Shown here: piece by piece, positions 1 through 11,800 of the stretch
Numbering within the stretch: the first letter of the stretch is position 1
Layout: every line of letters begins with the position of its first letter
The notes under the pieces: generated by a model
What the model was told of the DNA's origin: nothing
Seen by the model: only the letters and a program-made list of their open reading frames with translations
Databases searched by the model: none
Program-made: the position numbers and the translations under genes
Assembly: GCA_009760885.1 (NCBI GenBank)
Contig: CM019692.1
Span: 58,084,964-58,148,963 of the forward strand
DNA length: 64,000 nt
DNA from: Achatina immaculata
Lineage: Eukaryota; Mollusca; Gastropoda; Stylommatophora; Achatinidae
Direction of reading: 5' to 3'

Positions 1-845
1 GCGTATTATCCCAGTATGGGCATGCTTAGGACGTGACCGACCTCTAGAGCGGAGGTACTGTGACATGAATAGTCATCAAGTTCCACCCTTGGTTTAAACC
101 ATTTAGGCATATTTCGCTAATATGGGTGTAAATCGGACGTGGCCGGCCTCTAGAGCAGAGGTGCCGTGGTATGATTAGCTCTCGCCGAGAGGGTACTGGA
201 CATACCGATTAAACTTCATTTTATCCATTCCATCACCTTTTCACAGCGGCGCCGCCCGGCAACCCTAATCGCATTTTCGTCATTGGCCGGGAAGAGTTTC
301 ACTCCACACACAGCAGCCGAAGAATCTCGTCAGCACTGTCTTAGTTTAACCCCTGAATTAAGCCTGTTTAGGCAGTCTGCCCCATTATGGGTGTTTATAG
401 AACGTTGCCGGCCTCTAAAGCAGAGGTGCCGTGATTTCAGTAGTCCTGACCTCGAGACTACTGGCTACTTCATTTAATCCTTTCCTTCACCTTTTCAACG
501 ACGGCGCTGTGCGGCAACCCTAACCGCATTTTTCTTCATTGGCCGGGAGGAGTTTCATCCCACGCACGGCAGCTGAAAAATCTCGCCAGCAGTGGGGTTT
601 AAATCAGACTTTTCCTTCTCCTAGTTGAGCTACCAAACAAGACTCTCATCTACCCGAAACGTCTGGTTTTCAGGCGCCAGATATTCGCCTTCGCCCCTTC
701 TCCTGTCAGTTTGAACAGTTCCGCCAGGAGAAATCCAAGACCTGGACGTGTACTGTCAGAGGCTATTTGATACGCACGCCTTGGAGATATTTAATCGGAG
801 TGGAGAGCATATCCCCACCCCACCTCCGACTATAACAGTTCTTAG
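1..845 (+). mobile_element. Unclassified dispersed repeat with 240-bp subunits (copy 1, cut by window edge)
   Basis: Non-coding repeat whose right part matches the element at 2477-3778. It contains subunits of roughly 240 bp, each with a block such as GGCCGGCCTCTAGAGCAGAGG, then a CACCTTTTCA stretch, then GGCCGGGAGGAGTTTCA. The 3' part (about 590-845) ends CAGTTCTTAGAA, like the other copy. At about 846 it abuts sequence aligned between the lectin units, so it was inserted into the 5' flank of unit 1. No coding frame or terminal inverted repeat was seen. The left end lies outside the window. Confidence 0.6.
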
Positions 846-913
846 AACCATCTCGATGTTCTGACGAAGATCGCTTTTGGTTTGTTTCAAATACTTTGAC
901 TCTCTGCTTACAG

Positions 914-936
914 CTTATGTAGCAGCGAGGAAATAG
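914..936 (+). other. Candidate short 5' untranslated exon, unit 1
   Basis: A 23-bp block is flanked by an acceptor-like TTACAG and a donor-like GTGAGA. Unit 3 has the same layout at 48783-48805 (TGCAG before, GTAATA after), and unit 2 has a shortened version near 24904. It lies about 1 kb upstream of the signal-peptide exon and could be a non-coding leader exon. There is no transcript evidence, and short matches to splice consensus are common. Confidence 0.2.
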
Positions 937-1952
937 GTGAGATATGTATAATTTCACAATGGTTCATATCGAATAAATGCTACTACGTACACAAGAAATA
1001 TCGCGAAGGTGTTGTTGGATACTGCCAGCATGATCATGTCCTTCATTTTATCTTCAAGCTGCCTGTTCTGATCAAGAATCTTAAAGACAGCCCGGGGCCA
1101 CAAATTTGTCTCCTAATACGTTATGTGTGCTTTTAATTAAACAGCATTCAGTCTGTGCCTCTTTCTCAACGAACAAATAAATCATTATTTAAACTCTGTC
1201 AAACACTCAGTCAGACATCTAGAGCCACATCATTGTTATATATAATATACTTGTAAATCTTCCCATATCCTTTATCTCTTCTTTGTTATCTGCCTCATTT
1301 CTTTCACCAGGCGAACTTTTTATTTCAGGTCTCTTTTCTCTGTGGTCCTTAACGTCTCAACATCAGCAACGGATCATCCAGTTTTTTCTTTTATCTACAA
1401 GTTTATGTTTGGTTTTCTGAAGACACAGTTCACTTTTTTTTTCTCTGGGCACCCTCAGAGGTTCCATACATAGAAACTATTGTTATTATTTTTAAAAGTT
1501 TTTTTTATACTGCAGTAACACGACCTGAGTATAGTTCCTGGTTACATTTTTCTGCGGAAAACCTGCTGTTACTTTGTAGACATCATCAAATCCTCCACTT
1601 CCATTCTTGCTATAACAAATTAGTAGAGCACCAATATCATCAAATTAACTAGTTTGTCCTTTACGTACAAATCATTTTTGCCGATGAATCTAAGAATCAG
1701 ATAGGCCTATTTACTTAAGCGGACGAAATCTAATCTTCACTTCGTAAACATACAGTTCACATTCAACTATCAAGACATTTTAAAATTACTTTTTGTTTAA
1801 CGACGTAAATTCTTACATATATTTCAGAGGCTTTTCTTCTTTTCCGCCGTTGCATTTGTCACTAATTGAAAAACATCTGGACGACCACATTTGCAGAGTG
1901 GAAAGAATCAATTCTTGGTCAGGATATAAAAAAGTGGACTCGCTACGTTATA
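937..1952 (+). other. 5' flank of lectin 1, no coding content seen
   Basis: Conserved with 24950-26140 and 48840-50066, including the leader just before the start codon. An AT-rich TATAAAAAA at about 1925-1933 lies close to the ATG in unit 1 but is not kept in units 2 and 3, so I do not call it a TATA box. The open frame that starts at 1793 runs through the signal exon in the wrong frame and is a shadow. Confidence 0.5.
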
Positions 1953-2001
1953 ATGATGCTGACCAGATGGCTGCTGCTTCTGTGTTGTTGCATTGCAACT
2001 G
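1953..2001 (+). CDS. Lectin 1 exon 1: signal peptide
   Basis: Two in-frame ATGs (1953 and 1956) begin a Leu/Cys-rich signal peptide. The exon ends in phase 1 at the donor GTAAAT. The corresponding exons at 26144-26189 and 50067-50112 have the same donor and phase. Confidence 0.85.
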
Positions 2002-5000
2002 GTAAATATTATCTTTCATAGTCTAGTAACTGTTCTCACACTCATAGACACAAAGAGCGTGCTAATGGACCATATATCTGTATATATTCAATATTTTGTT
2101 GTGTATTCAAACATTCAAATTCGACCAGCCAATAAAAGGTGAGGAAAGGAAGAACAGAGCAAGTTTTACTTCATTTCTACAACTACTTTTAAACACCAAA
2201 CACACAACAAGGTATAGATCCTAATATTTCTGTGCATTCCTATCAGAAATAAAAGAAATGACGACTGGGTTAAAACTAGTTCTAGTAATGTACAGTAAAT
2301 GGAGGTGTATGATTCAGTTTTACAAAAAGATAGAATAAGTGAGGAAACTTGATAGAAACAAGAATAGTAGAAACCAAGATGAGTTCATACAAATAAAGAA
2401 CATACACAATCCAATATTTAGACAAAAAACTTTTACAAAAGCCTTTTACAAGGTTCACATACACAACACAACAGATCTTCGTCTACTTCGTTCGCTTCTA
2501 CCACCAAGATCGCCCCGTCATCCTACTGAATTTACTCCTCTGGTCCCCGATAGGACCACAAGAGGTTCTGAGTATCACAGGGCTTGAGGCTGTATTCTCG
2601 GTGGGTCTCAGAAGCGGGATTGCGTGACACCGTGGTTTTCGTTGCATCATTTTGATCTAGAGTTGGACTTTCTCACCGGAAAACCTCGACGTGTTTTGGA
2701 TATCAGTATATCCCCGCTGGGTGAGAGGTGGTTGCCCATCCAGGCTAGGGTTGGACTTTCTCATCGGAAAACCTCTACGTGTTTTGGGATACCCGTGTAT
2801 TACCACCGGGTGAGAGGTGGTTGCCCATCCAGTCCAGCGTTGGACTTTCTCACCAGAAAACCGGATTAGGATACATATACATTCCCACCGGGTGAGAGGT
2901 GGTTACCTATCTAGTCTGCACTGGTCCAATGTCTCCGACTTCAGCAATGTGTGGTCGTGGCCGCTAAACTTCCTAGTTGTGACTAGACGGAGCTTTTGTC
3001 CAGGAGGACGAATCCTCGTCACTAGTAAGTTTCACCCCTGAGTTGACCTGGTTTAGGCATATTTCACCAGTATGGGTGTATATCGAACGTGGTCGGCCTC
3101 TAGAGCAGAGGTGCCGTGGTATGAGTAACTCTCGCAGTGAGACTAAAGATATACCGATTAAACTTCATTTTATCCTTTCCATCACCTTTTCACATCGGCG
3201 TCGCACGGCAATCCTAATTGCCTTTTCGCATTTTTGTTCATTGGCCGGGAGGAGTTTCACTCCACGCGCGGCATCTGAAGAATCTCGTCAGCAGTATCTT
3301 AACCCCTGGGTTAAGCCGGTTCAGGCAATTCGCCCGGTATGAGTGCACACAGGACGTGGCCGACATCCAGAGCAGAGGTGCCATGATTTGAGCAGTCCTG
3401 ACCTCGAGACTACTGACAACTTCACTTAATCCTTTCTTTCACCTTTTCTACAGTGGCGCCGCCGCGGCAACCCATACTCAGCTTTCTTCACTGGACGGGA
3501 GGAGCCCCACTCCACGCACGGCAGCTGAAGAATGTCGCCAGCAGCGGGTTTAAATCATAGTTTTCCTTCTCTCAGATGAGCTACCAAACAAGACTCTCAT
3601 CTACCAGAAACGTCTGGCTTTCAGGCGCCGGAATTCAGTTTGAACAGTTCTGCCACGAGAAGGCCAGGAGCTGGACTTTACTGTCAGATGCTATTTGAGA
3701 CGCACACCTTGGAGACATTTAATTGGAGTGGAGAGCGCATCCTTCACCCCACCTCTGGCTATGACAGTCCTTAGAAAAACAACAGATAAAAACACGAAAA
3801 AAGATAATAAAATATAGAGTTATCTTTATTTCTGGTATCCTTCAAGTAAGAATGATGGGCACAATATGCGACACGATATACGTAGAAAAGTACAATGTAG
3901 GAGCCAGCAATGGCTGAGAAATGTTTTAAAGGGATGATGACAAAGTGTACCATATAGTAACCATTATGGTGTTATGCCCCAGTTAGCTCCCTTCGGATAC
4001 CTGTGGTCTAAGCAAAGGCCGACCTGATGGCGCATATGGTAAAAGTGTGAGAAGGCAATATGAGAAACGTTCGATGGATAAAGGTTCAGAAAGCACACAG
4101 AACATTAAGAGGACTAAATTCATGCTAAGGATGTCTAGACAGAGGAGCTAACAAAGCATACTATGGGAAACAGAAGGACGGAAAGGGCTGGAAAATAAAT
4201 CCCTCTAGCAAGAATGAGAAAACGCAGCGAAGTGAGTGGGATTAACACAAGAAAGTTGCGAGTGAATAGCAGAAATAAAAAGAGGCAACAACTAGGTGGA
4301 AATGTAAAGTAATCAACAAATAGGTGGAAATATAAAGTAGCTTAAAGAAAACTGAATATATTGTTATTTCCAACTGGATGGAGACAACCAGTATGGAAAA
4401 TACACCACTTTCAAACTCTGTACGAACTGAAAGATGGCCGAGGGCTTATTGTTATGTCTTATGCGGTTCCAGGACGAAGTGAAAACATGTTCCAGATATT
4501 CGCAGTAGCCAAAGAAATCCAGCATTCTGTGGGCTTGATTATGGAAATCAAGGTTCTTTGCACATAAACGTCGCAAATTAAGAAGTTCAGAGAAAGTAAT
4601 AGAGTCCTTGCACGAGCTATGAGAATCAGAGGGTTTACAGTAGACTAAAGTGTTAAGTACTGAAGAACCGATGGTGATGGCAAAGTCGAGAAAGTTGACA
4701 GAAATTGCAAAGAAATGGGACGTGAAAGAAATCACAAGATTAAACTTCTTAACGAAACTGATGAAGTCGTCAGGACCTTTCTCTGGCGTGGACGTCATGC
4801 CGAGTATTACTACAAGTCAAGGAAAACAAGACTTACAATAATGCTACAAGAATCTACAGATCCGGTGGTACGAGAAGTGCAACCAACACTTAAAAACTGG
4901 ACGAAAATGGAGACTAAGCGAGGAAGTGATCGCAGCCAGGGCAGCGCTGGAACTGAAAGAAGTAATAGGATACACCCAGGTCAAACAGGAACCTGCAGTA

Positions 5001-5844
5001 ATTTTCTTATAATATTCTTTATTTAACTTCATGAAATCCACACATATTTCATAGCTTGTTTTAAGCTGCTGTACACTGTCTTTATGCTTTACCTCCTCTC
5101 TCTCTCTCTCTCTTCTCTCTTTGTCTTAACTCTCTTTCTCGTCTCAGCACAGATTCTCTCTCCCGTCTCTCCCTTCTCTCTTTCGTTTCTCTCTATCTCT
5201 CCTTTCTCTCTCTTATCTCATGCTTTGAAATCACCGCGTAAGGAAACCATATCACGTTATCTCCCTTACAAGTAGCACTTTAATTAAATCAATGATTTCC
5301 TTTCTAAGATCGTCATCCATTCGTCATAAAAGAGAAATTGCAAGAAATAATAGAAAGTTAAATACAGACTTAGGGAAATCCTACTTTTTTCCGTTTGCAG
5401 ACTTAGATATAAAAATAACAACAATAAAAAAAAAGATTGAGAACCGCTGAGTTAAACAATCTTCAGATGATCTTTCAAGCTTCTTCACACACATTTAACT
5501 GCGGAGTTTTTTCTATTGTTCAGATTTGTATGTTGTTTAGTGGAGATTGAAAACTGGTTAATTTAATTAACAGATATGTATATCACATCAGAACAGAGGA
5601 TACTTCACTAGAATTGACTAACATAATGAGCTTATAATCCTGGTAATGAGAGCAACATTCATTTCTCTCCTCAGGCACGTGCGTTCAGTGTCCACAAGGC
5701 TGGCTGCTACATGAGGGGTCTTGCTATGGTTATAGCCACGAGCTATTATCTTGGGCAGAAGCCGATGTGAGGTTTATTTGAATTTTTATCATTCACCCCA
5801 TTCAAAGAAACTAACTACAATATACGACTATGTGTGTGAGTGTT

Positions 5845-5893
<49 letters not shown>

Positions 5894-8800
5894 AGATATC
5901 GTGTAATGCATTTGATAATTATGTATTATATAGGCTTGTCCATGATTGCTGTTTGGGTTTCTTGGTATATTTCCAGAAGATAGTTTACCACTGCTAACTA
6001 ATAATGGAGATACAATGAGGGAAATTAAAAGGAGGACATCTATTGCTCTTCAGAAAGTAAAACAAATAAAGAATCTGTGGAGAGGATCAGACAGAACTAC
6101 AAAAATAAGATTTTTAAGGGCATGCATCTTTCCCATCGCAACATATGCCTGTGAGACATGGACACTTAACAAAACAGCTGAGAAACACATAAATGCCTTT
6201 GAATGTAAATGGTACTGAAGAGTTCTCCAAATATCGTGGACACAAAAAAGAACAAATAGATCTATACTACAAGAGCTTAATATTGAAGAAGGTTGGCTAG
6301 TAAAGAGGATTAAAGAGAGAAAACTTAAATATTTTGGACATATTAAACGTCATGATAATTTAGAGAAGACCGTATTGGAAGGATATATAATGGGAAAAAG
6401 AAAAAGAGGAAGACCAAAACGAAGATGGCTGCAAGAAATCGTTGACGATCTGCAAATGGACGCGGCAGCAGCATGCCATCTTGGTCACAACTGAGAGGCC
6501 TACAGGAGTGATGTTTGGGAGGCAAAGTTCCGCAAGGGACATGCAAATGAATGAATGAATGAATAGGCTTGTCAGTTTTCGAAAAATATCAAGGACTAAC
6601 ATTAGAGGGTAATTTTTCCGCTATCTTTGTTCAAATCAGATTAGCCAGATTCTGTTTTTCAAAAAGCATTAAATTACTGTTTGAAATTACACATATACTG
6701 AAAATCTGAAAAGTATGTTTCTTCAGTCAATGAGTTTTAATTTATTTAATACTGTATTCTGTACTCCTTAAAAATGTGTCGTTAGACATTCATTTCGGTG
6801 TGGGTGTGTGTGTGTGCGTGCATGTGTGTGTGTGTGAACAAATTAAATCACATGCATTTGTGCTGCCGCTAATATTCTGCACGAGTGCTCGCAAAAATGT
6901 TTGTTTTTAGTTTTGATATTCAGTCAGTTGTCTTGAAAATTCGCAAACTATTTGTTATGTATTGTGTAACAAAATAGAAAGCCATCAGTAATTTTTTTTT
7001 TTTTTTTGGAGGGGAAGAGGGAGGCGGTCTACAGGCTTGATTGAAAAAAATCTTAGCCTTATCTGAGTTCTATTTATTTCTTTATTTTTAGCGCAGGGTC
7101 CACGACTGTTGTCAGGTGGAAAAGGAGGTCCACAATTCTAAAAGTGTTAAGAACCACTGACTTAGGGAGAACATTAATGGATGGTTTGGTTCCTGGGACA
7201 CAAGAAAGAAGGAGATCAATGAAGCTATATCACCGACACTATAAACACAAACGTCACTGAAGCAAACATACTGGCTAGATGACGAGATTATCTCGGAATG
7301 ACTATCAAGAGAGCAAGATTTTAAAATGAACTTACTAGATAAATGAAAAGTTAGAATAAAACTAAAGAAAGCAGGCAGAAAAGTAAGAAACATCAAACTG
7401 AATACAGAACTTCTTAAAAATGACCAAGAACTGCGAGAACAATACAAAGTTATTATAACAAATAGATACAATGCAATAGCAAAGATAAATAGTATAGATG
7501 AACAATGGGAAATGTTAAGAGATTCTATCCACCAAACTGTTAAGGAGATAATACCACCAAAAAAAGGAAGCCCCTAAAAATAAATGGATGACAGATTGAT
7601 GGACAAGAGGAGGAGGAGTAAAAATAACGAGAAAAAATATACCAAGATAAATAAAGAAATAAGACGCGAATGCAGAGAAGCAAAAGAAGTGTGGTTAAAT
7701 GAGCAGTGCAGACAGATAGAGGACTCTCATATTAAAGACAGCAAAAACATGCACAAACGAATTAATGAACTCACAGGCAGGAAAACAAAATATACCACAG
7801 GATGCCTGAAATCGAAAGAAGGTAAAATGTTAATGGGAAAAGAAGACATTGTGGACAGGTGGACAGAGTATATCGGTGAGCTATATGGAGAAGAAAGAAC
7901 AGAATTAACACCAGATACTGAAAACTGTGAGGGACCACCAATACTTGAAGATGAAATCATAGATGATGCCATCAAATACATGAAGAAAGGAAAAGCGACT
8001 GGGCCTGATAATATAACAAGAGAAGAAATAGAGGCACTAGAGGAGACAGGAATAAAAATAATAACCAAGTTACGGAATGACATTTACAACAGTGGTTATA
8101 TTCCCAGTGACCTGATTAAATCCACGTTTATAGCACTACCAAAGAAACCAGGTGCAAAGGAATGTGACGACCACCGGACTATCAGCCTCTCATGTCACAT
8201 AACGAAGCTACTTCTGAGAATAATTATGAGAAGAACAAGGAAAAAGATAAAAATGGAAATAGCAGATGAACAGTTTGGATTTGTTGAAGGAAAGGGAACA
8301 CACAATGCCATTTATGCTTTACGAACACTAACAGAAAGAGCTTTAGAAGTACAGAAAGATCTCTACTTATGCTTCATTGATTACACCAAGGCATTCGACA
8401 AGGTGAAACATAATGAAATTATTAAAATGTTTGAAGACATCAGTATAGACGGCAAAGACCTGAGGATTGTAAAACATCTATACTGGCAGCAAGAAGCAGC
8501 AGTTCGAGTTGAAAATAGAACTGGAAAATATCAACCTATAAAACAAGGAGTGCGGCAAGGATGTGTACTATCTCCAGACCTTTTTTCTCTGTATAGCGAG
8601 AATATTCTAAGAACAATCATCACAGAACCAGGCATAAAAATTGGAGGATACAGTATTAACAACCTTCGGTATGCTGACGACACAGTACTGATAGCTGAGA
8701 ACCAACAAAACATGCAAAATCTCTTGGATAAAGTCGCCAAACAAAGTGAACAGAAAGGCCTTACTTTGAACATAAAAAAGACAGAGACTATGGTTATATC

Positions 8801-11800
8801 TAAGAAACAGAATCCACCAGCATGCAGTATTAAATTAAACGGAACTATTCTAAAGCAGGTGCAGAAATTCAAATATCTTGGATCAGTAATAACTTCAGAT
8901 GGGAAATGCAGAACAGAAAAAAGGAACAGAATAGGCCAAGCAAAGACTGCATTTCAGAGAATGAAAAACATATTAACCAACACATCCTTATCAATGAATG
9001 TTAGAAAACGAGTCCTAAAATGCTGTATTGAACCTATCTTGTTATATGGAAGTGAATCATGGACAATAGGCAAGTCTGCACAAAAATCATTGAAAGCAGC
9101 AGAAATGTGGTTTATTAGAAGAATGTTGCGAATTCCCTGGACAGCTAAAATAACTAATGAAGAATGTATGAGAAGAGCTGGAGAGACAAAAAACCTTGTG
9201 AAAAATATAAGAGAGAGACAATGTACTTTCATAGGACATGCAATGAGAAGAGGGGGCATTGAAAATATTATAACAACAGGAAAAATAGAAGGAAGAAGAT
9301 CAAGAGGAAGACCAAGAGAAATGATACTGGACAGTCTGACAGGATGGTGTGAGAGGAGATCATCAACTGAGCTGATGGCCTGCATGAAGGATCGGATACT
9401 CTGCAGAAGCATAATAGCCAACGCCAGTCGGCACGACACATGATGATGATGATGATGATGATGATGACATAAATGAACAGTTATGTAAGAATTACCTTGG
9501 CCTCTAGTTTTCGTAGTCTTAAAACTTGAAAGCTGAAGAACATGTCACTGTTTGTTCATTCACATTTATTTACTCATTCGTAGAATACATGTAGAGCTTT
9601 CAAGGCAAAGCTTGTTGAAGTGGAAACAGCAGAAGAAAATACGTTCCTGATAAACATGGCTAAAACGGAACATGGTACATAATCTTGGTTATCCTATTAT
9701 AAATGTTTCATGGCCATAAATCATTCTTCTTACATCTTACATCCTTCTCGTGCAGTTAAACGTCACATATGGCTCGCGTTACAGTTCTCCATGTCTTTCT
9801 GTTTTTTCAACCCCATCATGGGATCTTATGCCCACTAATTTAGCCTTTCTCAGTAATGTCCCCTTTAGTTTCACGTGGATGATCTCTTTTTTTTTTTACT
9901 GCGTCCTATTTGATAGTTTGTTTGATACCTTGTTTTGGGATTTTTTATCGTTTCTTCTAATCAGGTGGCCGATCTCCCTTTTTTATAACTGATGAGACAG
10001 GTCGCCGTGTGCTCATCTTCCTTATTTCTGCGTTAGCCTTGAATTTGTTTTGAATTTGTTTTCATAAGAATCTAAAATCATTGTATTTATTGAAAAGAAA
10101 TGGCATGACCTTACTCTAAATTTTTATACTAAGACAAAAGCGCGGTAGAGAGTTTTAAGAAAATATATTTAATAGATCACAAAGAAGTAAGCCATGATAG
10201 TAATATAAATTTTAAAATAAATTCTAATTGAAAAAAGTGCCAATATTTAGAATTGCTTCGCTACGGAGAAGTACATACATCGACTTTCATTTGTTTTTGC
10301 TCTTGAAGACATCGATATAGAAAATGAATTGTTCATTCTGACCCATTGTTTTTCATTTTGTGTCACATGGTTATCTTTTCTCAAAGAAACCGACATTCAC
10401 TTTTGAGATCCATTCATTTCATCAACGATATCTATTCAATTCCGCACTTCTGAAGCAGTTTGCAATATTTACGAGTAATAAATGCATTTAATGCTAGATT
10501 TATGAAAGGTAAAAACGAAAATAAATATGGTAATTTTGTAGCGAGGGTGTTAGAGAGAGAAAGGACGAGAAATAAGACGAAGAATGATGAGGAAGTAAGA
10601 TTTCATATAGAAACTTTAATATTTTGAACTTTTTAAAAAGTTATATAATCTATGATAATATACGAATGTTCCATTGATATTTGGAAGCTACTTATGTCTG
10701 GATTGGTGCTACCGATTTGTTTTCTGAGGGGCAGTGGCAGTGGACATCAACTGGACATGCTCTCTATCCATTTTCTAACTGGGCTCCTACAGAACCTAAC
10801 GGCTTGGCAGGTGAGTGTGAGAGGCGAAGAACTACCTAGGAAAGCTGAGAAACAATAAAATCTATTATATGTAAAATCGTTACTAGGTTGACAAATCATT
10901 GTATGCGTGTGCGATTTTTTAAACTGTGTTTCTCATCACTTTAAACATTAACCCCATGTACATTTGTTCAGGAAAATGATTGTACGTACATTTGTTCCAC
11001 TTGTGGGAATGTGTGTTTTTGATAACTATTAGCTTATAGATGTATATATCAGCAAGATAACTTTTTGTAGGTATAATTTCGAGTTTAAATATTGACTATT
11101 TTACTACAACTACATAACTTGCTAGTGAAAATTGCTGATCTGTTACACTGATATAATCTGACTCCATTTCATGATTTCCATATGTTTTGTATTGCAGTTT
11201 TTTTCTGAAAGTGGTATTTAAAAAATATTTCACCTGGTTTTGACTCAATGGCGTACCTAAGTATAGAGCTGATATTCACATGAATATATACTTACATCTT
11301 ACATACAATAACAAATTTGCGCAAACTACATTCTGTTGTGCATTAACTTGCAGGAAAGCATTCCTCGATTTCAGGTGAGGTTTTCCCCATTTTTTTTTTT
11401 ACTAATGAGTGAAATGGAATATGACATTAGCGAAGAGCAAACTATTCTTATCTTTCATAATTCATATCGGCCTGGCCAGTCTTCACAATGGCGAAAGGAT
11501 ATAAAGAAAATGTATAATATAGTGCATATTTTGCTTTTATTTTCTTCATTTGTCGTTCAGAACATATTCAGAAATTGACAAAAGCACATTCAATTTACAA
11601 AAATTAATCCTTTCGTTGCCAATATTCCGGTACAAGCTGTTCTTGGCAGACTTCGGAACCGAACATATAAAGGTTGTCTGCGCTTCATTCTTGTACACCA
11701 TAATCCACTTTCGCTTAACCAGTGATTTGTTGGTGTTTGAAATTATAAGTTTGCATCATATAAGCGCGTTCATGTTCTTCGTTGCTTTATTTACACGATT

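Noticed and set aside
1925..1933. TATA box for lectin 1
   Set aside because: Too close to the ATG and absent from the aligned positions of units 2 and 3.
4650..5026. Plus-strand frames in the intron 1 block
   Set aside because: Shadows of the minus-strand Penelope-like remnant; the related frame in unit 3 (53535-53846) keeps no recognisable family motif.
5084..5275. Ser/Leu-rich frames over CT tracts (also 30069-30260 and 54092-54401)
   Set aside because: Low-complexity translation of (CT)n or its complement; frames are not shared between units.
10652..10858. Open frame starting before lectin 1 exon 4 (also at 33667-33873)
   Set aside because: Wrong reading frame over the real exon. The frame set by splice phases gives the WIG and EPN motifs.
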